In this document: positions 1 to 7,133 of the stretch, piece by piece
How the letters are laid out: every line of letters begins with the position of its first letter
How positions within the stretch are numbered: position 1 is the stretch's first letter
Source of the DNA: CAYWJT01 sp964458655
Lineage (GTDB): Bacteria; Acidobacteriota; Aminicenantia; Aminicenantales; Saccharicenantaceae
Direction of reading: 5' to 3'
Assembly: GCA_964458655.1 (NCBI GenBank)
Contig: CAYWJT010000017.1
Span: 1-46,596, forward strand
DNA: 46,596 nucleotides
Translations under genes and position numbers: made by a program
The notes under the pieces: model-generated
What the model saw: the letters and a program-made list of their open reading frames with translations, nothing else
Told to the model about the DNA's origin: nothing
Databases searched by the model: none

Positions 1-29
1 CTGACGGGGAAATGACCCGGAAACGGCGG

Positions 30-69
30 AAAAAAAAGCCCCCTCTCCCCGGCCGGGGAGAGGGGCTTT
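30..69 (-). terminator. Intrinsic terminator of the left-edge receptor gene
   Basis: Read on the minus strand, a GC-rich hairpin (arms AAGCCCCTCTCCCC and GGGGAGAGGGGGCTT around a GGCC centre) is followed by a run of eight T (30-37). It lies about 23 bases past the receptor stop codon, as expected for a Rho-independent terminator. Confidence 0.9.
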
Positions 70-91
70 GAGCTTCAGCTTCTACGCGTGC

Positions 92-3000
92 TTAGAACTG
101 GAACCTGACGCCGATCCTGGTGACCCTCGGGTTGAGGATCTCATTCAGGGCGTTGTAGGTCACCTCTGGAGTGAACGTGGTCCTGGTCCAGTCGATTTGG
201 GTCGGGTCTTCGGTCTGGCCGTAGACCCGCACCGTGCCCCAGTTCTTCTGGTAGCGGCGGTTCTCGATCATCTTGTTCAGCACGTTGAAGATGTCGGCCA
301 TGATGTAGATGCGGCCGGTGTCGCCGAGCTTGAGCATCTTTTCGATGCGGACCGAGAAGTTGTAGAACAGGGGCAGGCGCTGGCTGCCGAAGTAGTCCAT
401 CCTCAGGGTGGCGCTCCTGGTCTCGGTCGAGGGCAGGCGGTAGTCGATCAGCGTGAAGTACTCGTCCTGGACCCAGCCTTCGCGCATGTTGAAGGTGCCG
501 GAGACGTCGATGCCGTAAGGCAGCTGGTAGAGGCCGGCCAGCTTGAACATCCAACGGGAGTAGGTGTACTGGTTGATCTTGCCGGAGGCGCCGCCGATGT
601 AAGCGGCCTGCGGTTTGCCGTCATAGGCCCAGAGATTGGTCCGGTCGATGACGCTGCCGTCGCCGTAGTGCTGGGCCTGCCACTGCCAGGTGAAGTTGCC
701 GTTCAGCATCCACTTGTTGGAGAGCCTCTTGTTGAAGATGATGTCGAAGCCGAGGTAGTCCATGTAGTAGTTGGGACGGAGCTGGCGCTCGGAGTACGGG
801 GAATAGACCAGGTACGCGGCGTTCGCGGAATACCATTCGTGGTTCTGGGCTTCCTTGGTGTCGGGGATGTAAACCGTGGTCGTGCCGTCGCCGTTGTCCC
901 TGTAGTAGCTGCCTTCAGGCAGACCCCTGGAGGGATAGTAGTCCTGGTCGGCGTAGACCCTGTTCCCGCTGCCGTCGTCCCAGTACTTGATGGTCCAGTT
1001 GAACTTGTCGTACTTGCGGTAGGTGCCGACCAGGGACACGGAGAAGTCGGTCATGATCTCCCTTTCCAGGGTCACCATGGCTTCCGAAGTCCGGGAGGAG
1101 CCGACGTTGTCGCGGGTCGAGGTGTAAGGCTCGGTGTATGTCTGCGGGTTGTAGGGGTCGTAGCTGCCCCAGAAGTAGCTGGCGGCGTCACTGAAGGGAT
1201 CGCTGTCGCCGTCGCCGACGAAATTCCCGGCGTCGTCGAAGACGCGGTAGGGCGAGTAGTTAAAGCCGGGGTTGCGGCGGTAGAGCCAGTAGAGCTCGTT
1301 GAGCTGGACCACGTTGTCATGGCTCGTATCCCACCACCAGAAGTCCATCCAGCCGCCGGTGCCGCCGACATCGGCCCAGCCGGCCCAGCCGGTGCCCATG
1401 TAGTCGCCGTACTGGGCCAGGTTCAACTTGGCGATGGTCTTGCCGTCGCCGAAGACGTCCCAGGTGAAGCCGATCCTGGGCGAGAAGACCTTCCAGGCGT
1501 ACTTGCTGCGGGCCAGGTTGCCGTTCTCGTCGACGGTCGTGACATACCTCTCGGGCAGCTCCAGCCCGGGCAGGAGCGTGTCGAGGGCCGTCTGAACTTC
1601 AGGGGCGGCGATGGTCTGCCAGGCCGACCCGCCGTCCATGGCATACAATTTGAACGGCGCGTTGTGGGGCTGCTGAAAGTCGTAGCGCAGGCCCAGGATG
1701 ACGTTGAAGCGGCCGAAGGTGATGGTGTCGCTGACGTAGCCGCTCCAGGCCTTGAGCCTCTGGTCGCGGTAATAGCCGCGCCAGAACTCAAAGTATTTGA
1801 CCCAGCTGTCGATGGGCGGGTCGGCGATTTGGTCGCCGGTGCGGTCCCAGGTGGTATCGGTAGAACGATAGTTCCTGGTGACCATGAGGTTCCCGGACCA
1901 GACCGACTCGACGTACTGCTTGCGCTGGGAGTACTCGAAGCCGACCTTGAACTCGTGGGAGGCGCCGAACAGGTTGTCCTTGAAGTAGGAGCCGAGGAAG
2001 TTGTACTGGTAGACCGGCCGTTCCACGTAGTAGCGGCTGGATTGGCTGCCATAATAGCGTTGGGCGGTCACGTCCCAGATGGGGACGTCGTTGAAGTCCC
2101 GGTCGGTCATCGGGGTCAGGCTGAAGCCGGCGTCGGAATAGGCGAACTTGAACGACAGGAAGATGTCGTTGCCGATCATGTGCTCGTCCTGGATCTTCAG
2201 GATCGGGCTGCCGAAATGATAGCGGCCCTGCTGGTACAGGCCCTCGGGGTTGGAGGAGCTCGTCGAACGGCCCTCCTTAATCTTGTTGCCGGAATGGTAG
2301 AAGATCTCGAAGCGGTTCTGGGGGATGATCTGGAGGTTGACCTTGCCGACGTAGTTCTCGAGCAGGGTGTCGTCCTTGGTGCCGTAGATCGTGGTCGTCT
2401 TGATGTCCTGGATGCCGTAGGAGAACCAGGCCCAGGCCTTGTCCTTGACGATGGGGAAGCCCAGGTTGAAGCCGTAGTCCTTGTTGTTCCGGATGAGGTT
2501 GATGCCCTGGAACAGGTTGGACAGGTTGCCGGGGTTCTCCGTGGCCTTGATCTCGGCGACCTTGGCGGCGTTCTGTGCCTGGAACTTCGAGTCGATGTAG
2601 TAGAAACGGCCGCCCAGGCTGACCTTGTTGCCGCCGCGGCGGGTGACCATGTTCAGGGCGATGCCGCCGGTCTGGACGGTGACGTCGGCGCCGCCGACCG
2701 TGATCTGCATCTCCTCGAAAGCGTCGAAGTCGTAGTAAGAGGGCGAAGCGCCGATGGCCGCCGGGTCGGTGATGACGATGCCGTCCATGGCCCAGACGTT
2801 GTTGTTGTAGGTGTTGGAGCCGCGGGCGACGTAGTTCGACTGCTGGCCGGACTCGGCGCCGCCGACGTTCTCACGGTCGACGATGATCGAGGGCGCCATC
2901 TGCAGGATGACCCACGGGTCGCGGGCCGTGGGCAGGCCCTGCAGGATGTCTTGCGTGACGTTGGTGCCGACCGCCGTCTTCTTGGCGTCGACGACCGGGG

Positions 3001-3358
3001 TTACGGCCGTTACCGTCACCTCTTCCTCGAGGCCGCCGGGCTCCATCGTGAAGCTCAGGTTGGCGTTGGCGCCGACCTCGACGATGACGCCCGTCTCGAC
3101 CCTGGTCTTGAACCCGGTGAGCTCCATCTTCAGCCCGTATTCTTTGCCGGGCGGGAGCGACAGGAAGCGGAACATGCCCTCCGCCGAGGTCACGGTCGTC
3201 ATGGGCGCGCCGTACTGGGACGTCAGCGTGACGGAAACGCCGGGCAGCGGGTTGCCGTCGGGGTCGACGATCTTGCCCAGGATGTTACCGGTCCTCTGCT
3301 GGGCGGCGACGGAAACGGCGAGGATAAGGACACACAGCGCGATTAACGCTTTCCTCAC
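92..3358 (-). CDS. TonB-dependent receptor-like outer-membrane protein
   Basis: 1088-residue outer-membrane receptor. An N-terminal signal peptide (about residues 1-19, ending AVSVAA) is followed by a carboxypeptidase-regulatory-like domain (about 20-105, with GKIVDPDGNPLPGVSV), a plug-like region with the DGIVITDP segment (about 120-240) and a long aromatic-rich stretch ending RIGVRFQF, with the terminal Phe typical of outer-membrane barrels. This fits the SusC/OmpA-type TonB-dependent transporter families; the substrate cannot be told. I chose the GTG at 3358 because AAGGAGG (3367-3373) sits 8 bases ahead and it gives a compact signal peptide. An ATG at 3382 would add 8 charged residues. 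Transcription probably starts near 3499 from the sigma-54 promoter at 3510-3525, giving a leader of about 140 bases. A strong terminator follows. The paralogue at 7134 has the same domain order. Confidence 0.93.
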   Translation of the reverse strand: MRKALIALCVLILAVSVAAQQRTGNILGKIVDPDGNPLPGVSVTLTSQYGAPMTTVTSAEGMFRFLSLPPGKEYGLKMELTGFKTRVETGVIVEVGANANLSFTMEPGGLEEEVTVTAVTPVVDAKKTAVGTNVTQDILQGLPTARDPWVILQMAPSIIVDRENVGGAESGQQSNYVARGSNTYNNNVWAMDGIVITDPAAIGASPSYYDFDAFEEMQITVGGADVTVQTGGIALNMVTRRGGNKVSLGGRFYYIDSKFQAQNAAKVAEIKATENPGNLSNLFQGINLIRNNKDYGFNLGFPIVKDKAWAWFSYGIQDIKTTTIYGTKDDTLLENYVGKVNLQIIPQNRFEIFYHSGNKIKEGRSTSSSNPEGLYQQGRYHFGSPILKIQDEHMIGNDIFLSFKFAYSDAGFSLTPMTDRDFNDVPIWDVTAQRYYGSQSSRYYVERPVYQYNFLGSYFKDNLFGASHEFKVGFEYSQRKQYVESVWSGNLMVTRNYRSTDTTWDRTGDQIADPPIDSWVKYFEFWRGYYRDQRLKAWSGYVSDTITFGRFNVILGLRYDFQQPHNAPFKLYAMDGGSAWQTIAAPEVQTALDTLLPGLELPERYVTTVDENGNLARSKYAWKVFSPRIGFTWDVFGDGKTIAKLNLAQYGDYMGTGWAGWADVGGTGGWMDFWWWDTSHDNVVQLNELYWLYRRNPGFNYSPYRVFDDAGNFVGDGDSDPFSDAASYFWGSYDPYNPQTYTEPYTSTRDNVGSSRTSEAMVTLEREIMTDFSVSLVGTYRKYDKFNWTIKYWDDGSGNRVYADQDYYPSRGLPEGSYYRDNGDGTTTVYIPDTKEAQNHEWYSANAAYLVYSPYSERQLRPNYYMDYLGFDIIFNKRLSNKWMLNGNFTWQWQAQHYGDGSVIDRTNLWAYDGKPQAAYIGGASGKINQYTYSRWMFKLAGLYQLPYGIDVSGTFNMREGWVQDEYFTLIDYRLPSTETRSATLRMDYFGSQRLPLFYNFSVRIEKMLKLGDTGRIYIMADIFNVLNKMIENRRYQKNWGTVRVYGQTEDPTQIDWTRTTFTPEVTYNALNEILNPRVTRIGVRFQF

Positions 3359-3366
3359 TCTTTTTT

Positions 3367-3373
3367 CCTCCTT
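3367..3373 (-). promoter_or_regulatory. Ribosome binding site deciding the receptor start
   Basis: AAGGAGG on the minus strand, 8 bases before GTG 3358. It lies inside the reading frame that would begin at ATG 3382, so the later GTG is the better start. Confidence 0.75.
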
Positions 3374-3397
3374 GTTTCTCATTCCATCCTTTTCCTT

Positions 3398-3416
3398 GGA
3401 GTGAAAAATTCACTCC
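3398..3416. promoter_or_regulatory. Perfect inverted repeat in the receptor leader
   Basis: GGAGTGAA, spacer AAA, TTCACTCC: an 8-bp perfect inverted repeat about 40 bases ahead of the GTG start. It lies in the transcribed leader if the sigma-54 promoter is used, so it could be an RNA hairpin or a protein-binding site. There is no T-run after it, so it is not a terminator. Confidence 0.45.
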
Positions 3417-3509
3417 GCCTTAGCCCAAGAAAATCCCTTCCCTTAAATCCGGGCATCACCTCCTTCAGCGGCAAGACGCCGAAAAATATAGAATTTCACC
3501 TTTCCATTA

Positions 3510-3526
3510 TGCAAGTTACGTGCCAG
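3510..3526 (-). promoter_or_regulatory. Sigma-54 (-24/-12) promoter of the left receptor
   Basis: Minus-strand TGGCACGTAACTTGCA matches the sigma-54 consensus TGGCACG-N4-TTGCW completely, with the required 10 bases between the GG and GC pairs. The predicted start of transcription is near 3499. A sigma-54 promoter requires an activator ATPase; its binding site was not identified. Confidence 0.85.
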
Positions 3527-3638
3527 AAGCGGCAGAAGAGAAAATCGTTTAGATACAATAAGTTAGGATTTCAGGTAGGACGTCTTACCGGCTCGTTCTC
3601 CAGGTAATTGAATTCCCGTCCAATATTTTGGATGCCGG

Positions 3639-4550
3639 TTATTTTTTCAGGTATTCCAGAAGCTGGCGGGCTATGGCCGCTCTTTCATGTTCCGGGGCGA
3701 GCTTCAGGAACTTTTCCAGGCTGGCGACCGCCTCGGCCACCTTGTTACGGCCGATCAGTATGGTGCCCATCTCATAATAGGCTTCCGCGAAATCCGGCCT
3801 CAGCTCGACGGCTTTCGTGAACTCGTCGAAAGCCCTCTCGGGGTTTCCTCCCGCGTTCAGGAGCAGCCCCAGGTTGTAGCGTATGTCCGGGTCTTCCGGG
3901 TTAAGCGCGGCCGCTTTTTCGTAGAAGGGCCCAGCTTCGTCCAGCCGGCCGAGCTTCGCCAGCACCTCGCCGAGCTCCTTATTGGCGCTGAAGCTCTCGG
4001 CGTTGAGTTCGACGGCCTTGCGGAAAGCCCGCTCTGCGTCCGCCGGCTTGTCCAACTTCTTGTAGGCCAGGCCCAAGTTGAGGAAGTAGGCCCAGTTCGA
4101 CTGACTGTTGGCCACGGCTTCTTCGTAGGCCGCTGCGGCCTCGGCGTATTTTTGCGCGGCATAGAGGCCGTTGCCCTTGAGGAAGAGCCGGTCGGCGGCC
4201 GAAAGGCTCTTCAGTTCCGCGGCCTCCGCGGTCCTGAGCGTGACCTCGTACTTATCTTCTCCGGCGATGGAGACCCGGATCTCCTTGGAGACCGGGGCGA
4301 AGCCGGCCTTCTTGACGTTGATCATGTAGTTGCCGGGCGTCAGGCCCACCTGGATGAAACGGCCTTCCTTGTCGGTGGCATATTCGTAGCGGATGGCCGC
4401 GCTTTTCTGGGAAACGATGCTGACCTCGGCCTTTTCCAGCGGCTTGCCGGACTCGTCGACGACCCTGACTTCGACCTTGCCCTGGTATTGTGCGGCCAGG
4501 AAGCCGGCAGCGAGCGCCAGCAACGCGACTGCAAACATGAATCTCTTCAT
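3639..4550 (-). CDS. Secreted carboxypeptidase-regulatory/TPR protein
   Basis: 303 residues. Signal peptide about 1-20 (ending GFLAAQ); a carboxypeptidase-regulatory-like beta-sandwich about 23-108 (VEVRVVDESGKPLEKAEVSI, then a GLTPGNYMINVKKAGF segment); then about five tetratricopeptide repeats (118-300) with the usual spacing, for example AYKKLDKPADAERAFRKAVE. No catalytic motif is visible; TPR arrays of this kind bind other proteins. It follows the GWxTD gene by 41 bases on the same strand, with AAGGAGG 6 bases before its ATG, so the two are probably one operon and act together in the periplasm. The exact role is unknown. Confidence 0.85.
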   Translation of the reverse strand: MKRFMFAVALLALAAGFLAAQYQGKVEVRVVDESGKPLEKAEVSIVSQKSAAIRYEYATDKEGRFIQVGLTPGNYMINVKKAGFAPVSKEIRVSIAGEDKYEVTLRTAEAAELKSLSAADRLFLKGNGLYAAQKYAEAAAAYEEAVANSQSNWAYFLNLGLAYKKLDKPADAERAFRKAVELNAESFSANKELGEVLAKLGRLDEAGPFYEKAAALNPEDPDIRYNLGLLLNAGGNPERAFDEFTKAVELRPDFAEAYYEMGTILIGRNKVAEAVASLEKFLKLAPEHERAAIARQLLEYLKK

Positions 4551-4591
4551 CTCCAGCCTCCTTAACGCCGACAGCCGGGTCGCTCTCCGGG

Positions 4592-6706
4592 CTATCGGTC
4601 CTGCTTTTTGCCCTCGAGGGCCTTTCGGACCCTCTGCTCGAGCTCCTTGGCCTCCGCCTGCCCGGGTGCAAGCTCGAGCGACTTGGCGACTAGCGGCAGG
4701 GCCTTTTCAGGCCGGCCGAGGTTGAGGTGGCATTCCGCCGCCAGGTTGAGCACCGGGACCTCGGTCGCTTCTGACATGAGCTTTTCGAGGTAAGGCAGGG
4801 CCGCCGCCCAGTCCTTGAGCCCGGCCTGGCACAGGGCCAGGAGCTTGCCCGTTTCCCGGTCCCCGGTTTTTTCATAGAGCGGCGCCGCTTCTTTCAGGGC
4901 CTCCCGGTAGCGGCCCAGCCCGAAATAAGATTTGGCTAAAAGGAGCGAAGCCGCCGGGTCGTTCCCGGCCTCAGCGACTTTCTCCATCAAAGAACGCGCC
5001 TTCTCATACTCCCCGGTGAGGAAATACTGGCCGCCGAGTATCTTGAGATGCTCCGGGCCCGGGTAGTCGCCGCGCACGCGGGACAGCGCCCAAGGCGCGA
5101 CCGGGACCCGGGCGGCGAGTATGATGAAGTTCTCCTTCACGGACGGGACGGCCGGCCCGCCTTTGACCACGGCGCCGACCTCCACCCGGTAGTAGCCGGG
5201 CTGGAAGCCGGCGAGCGGAATGACGCCGGAAGCGGAAAGCCCGCCCCGGCCCGGGCCCTCGGTGCGCACTTCGGCCAGGTCGAACTTCCCGACCGGCTGA
5301 CTCGTGTCGACCGAGAAGATCTCGGCCTCGAACTCTATATTCTCCGCGGCGGCGGCCGAGTCGAGACCCCAGGCCTGGACGTACACGCCGAGCTCGCCGC
5401 CCTGCGGGAACTCGTTGCGGGCCCCCACAGCGTGCTGGATTCCGTCCAGCATGAAAGCCTTGAGGCCGCCCCCCGCGGGTTCCGTCTTCTTCTCCTCCCT
5501 GTAAAGGAACAGGAGCGGCTGGCTGAGGGACGCCTGGCCTTCTCCTAGGACCTTGACCCTGGTCTCGAAGGACGAGAATTCCCTGGCGGTCTTGTTCTTG
5601 AGCAGGAACAGGGCCCTGAATTCGCCGGGGATTACGGGCAGCAGGTCCTGGAAGGCGAACCGCCGCCGCTCGTTGGCCTTGTACTGCTCGGGCGTAAGCC
5701 TCACCGGGACGTCCTCGGTCCTCTCGAAGACGGCGCGGCCCTGCCCGTCCTCAAGCCTCAGGACGAGCTCGAAGCCGGCGTAGATCTGGTTCCCGTCGGC
5801 GGCGAAATCCATCCTCTCGGGCTCTATCGTCCAGTGCAGGAAGGCCTGGCCCCTGGTCCTGAAGACCCTGACCAGGCAGGCGCTGTTCAAATAGTTGTCG
5901 ACGTAATCGGTCTCGACGTAATCCTTGTAGGCGAGGTAGGACCTGGCGTAGGCGTCGGAGAACTTCTTCTCCGGCAGTTGCCTGACCGCGGCTATGATGA
6001 TATCGGAGGTCATGGACACCGTGCCGAACGGCGTCTCGCCGGGCAGGTAGCTCTGGGCGGCCTGGCCCAGCTCGGAGTTGACCTTCTTGATGACGTCGAG
6101 GGCGCTCGAGACGTTCATCGTCCCGCCGTACATCTGCGGCACCACCAGTTTGGCGGGCGTGTCGACGCCGGGATAGTAGAGCCGGTAGTCGCCCTGGCCC
6201 TCGGGCTGGAAGAAGATGAGGTAAAAATAATCCGGAAGGCCGGCCGCCGTGTCCCCTTTGTAGAACCAGAGCTCCATCGGCCGTATTTGCGACATGGCGG
6301 CGAAGACCTGTCGCTCGAGCGGCGGACCTAGGATGAGATAGAACAGGCCCCGGTCGGTCTGGCTGCCCCGCTTGAAGGAGCTGCGGCCGAAATTCTCGTC
6401 GGCGAACCTGACCCTCTCCATGTATTCCTTCTGGAACTCGTTCTCGGCGGTGTCGGGCTTGGGGTCGCGCGCCCTCCAGAAGAAACGGATGAACTTCTCG
6501 CGCTCGGCCGGGGTCCTCAGCTTGTTGAAGACGTCCTTTTCCGCGCGGGTCATGATGGGCGCGACGTCCTCCAGGAAGCGGGCGTGCTCGGGCAGGAGCT
6601 TTTGCTGGCCGAGGAGCGTGGGACGGCCGGAGAGCAGGGGCAGAAAAAGGAGGGCGCAGACAAGAGCTTGTGCAAGCTGTTTCGGGGCTCTCGGTGCAAG
6701 CGGCAT
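4592..6706 (-). CDS. GWxTD-domain protein with C-terminal TPRs
   Basis: 704 residues. A hydrophobic N-terminus (about 8-33) looks like a signal peptide. Residues about 40-190 match the GWxTD family: FIRFFWRARDPKP, the TDRGLFYLILGPP segment and FADENF are present, though the name-giving Trp is Ser here (GSQTD, residues 114-118). A middle beta-rich part follows, and about 560-690 holds TPR-like helices (GQYFLTGEYEKARSLMEKV, YREALKEAAPLYEKTGD). GWxTD proteins are of unknown biochemical function and are common in Acidobacteriota and Bacteroidota-like lineages. The gene leads an operon with the TPR gene downstream and has its own sigma-70-type promoter at 6732-6760. The Shine-Dalgarno is weak. Confidence 0.85.
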   Translation of the reverse strand: MPLAPRAPKQLAQALVCALLFLPLLSGRPTLLGQQKLLPEHARFLEDVAPIMTRAEKDVFNKLRTPAEREKFIRFFWRARDPKPDTAENEFQKEYMERVRFADENFGRSSFKRGSQTDRGLFYLILGPPLERQVFAAMSQIRPMELWFYKGDTAAGLPDYFYLIFFQPEGQGDYRLYYPGVDTPAKLVVPQMYGGTMNVSSALDVIKKVNSELGQAAQSYLPGETPFGTVSMTSDIIIAAVRQLPEKKFSDAYARSYLAYKDYVETDYVDNYLNSACLVRVFRTRGQAFLHWTIEPERMDFAADGNQIYAGFELVLRLEDGQGRAVFERTEDVPVRLTPEQYKANERRRFAFQDLLPVIPGEFRALFLLKNKTAREFSSFETRVKVLGEGQASLSQPLLFLYREEKKTEPAGGGLKAFMLDGIQHAVGARNEFPQGGELGVYVQAWGLDSAAAAENIEFEAEIFSVDTSQPVGKFDLAEVRTEGPGRGGLSASGVIPLAGFQPGYYRVEVGAVVKGGPAVPSVKENFIILAARVPVAPWALSRVRGDYPGPEHLKILGGQYFLTGEYEKARSLMEKVAEAGNDPAASLLLAKSYFGLGRYREALKEAAPLYEKTGDRETGKLLALCQAGLKDWAAALPYLEKLMSEATEVPVLNLAAECHLNLGRPEKALPLVAKSLELAPGQAEAKELEQRVRKALEGKKQDR

Positions 6707-6731
6707 TTATGGACCTGCGTCGGCTTTTCCC

Positions 6732-6760
6732 AAGATAGCACACGGCGGCCGTTTATTCAA
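6732..6760 (-). promoter_or_regulatory. Sigma-70-type promoter of the GWxTD operon
   Basis: Minus strand TTGAAT (6755-6760), 17-bp spacer, TATCTT (6732-6737). Transcription would begin near 6725, about 19 bases before the ATG at 6706. Confidence 0.6.
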
Positions 6761-6992
6761 ACCGGGACCGGCCGGCCGAGAAAAACACGTACGTTACCCC
6801 CTGAAGTCGCAAAAACAGGCGCCAGCCGGTATGGACCGCGGGACCGCGCCGCGCTCGGCGGCTCCGGGAGAAGGGCGCGATTTTTCCCTTGCATTTATCC
6901 AAAAAAATGCATAAAATCCAAAATAATGAAGCGAAGCACCGGACCGGCCGCAAAGATTTTCTTTATTTTTAACGAGTTAGCATCCAGGAATT

Positions 6993-7009
6993 TTGGCACT
7001 TTTCTTGCT
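6993..7009 (+). promoter_or_regulatory. Sigma-54 (-24/-12) promoter of the right receptor
   Basis: TTGGCACTTTTCTTGCT: TGGCAC, five bases, TTGC, with exactly 10 bases between GG and GC. It differs from the consensus only at the weakly conserved base after GGCAC. The predicted transcription start is near 7020. The AT-rich upstream DNA would suit bending by an activator. Confidence 0.82.
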
Positions 7010-7133
7010 TATTGAAATAAATATAATGATTTATTTTTTACGCAAAAGGAGGTGGTCGAGCGGCGATAACGAACACGGGAAAAAGGCTTTTCGCCCAACC
7101 ATCACGGCCATTGTTTTAGGAAAGGAGGTTTGA

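Larger units (their letters stand above)
6707..7133. other. Divergent intergenic region between GWxTD operon and receptor
   Basis: 427 bases without a gene. It holds the sigma-70-type promoter of the minus-strand operon (6732-6760), an AT-rich stretch (6895-7045), the sigma-54 promoter of the plus-strand receptor (6993-7009) and a leader of about 114 bases with an extra AAGGAGGTG (7046-7054). Confidence 0.7.

Noticed and set aside
68..3346. A 1092-residue open frame on the plus strand opposite the left receptor
   Set aside because: Val/Asp/Ala-rich composition without domains; it is the antisense shadow of a GC-rich gene.
3379..3456. A 25-codon leader ORF in the left receptor mRNA
   Set aside because: The Shine-Dalgarno touches its ATG (2-base spacing) and the right receptor has no matching ORF; kept only as part of a finding, not as a gene.
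6809..6824. A sigma-54-like element on the minus strand ahead of the GWxTD gene
   Set aside because: The distance between the GC and CC pairs is 11 bases instead of 10 and the sequence is TGGCGC; the sigma-70-type promoter at 6732-6760 is a better fit.
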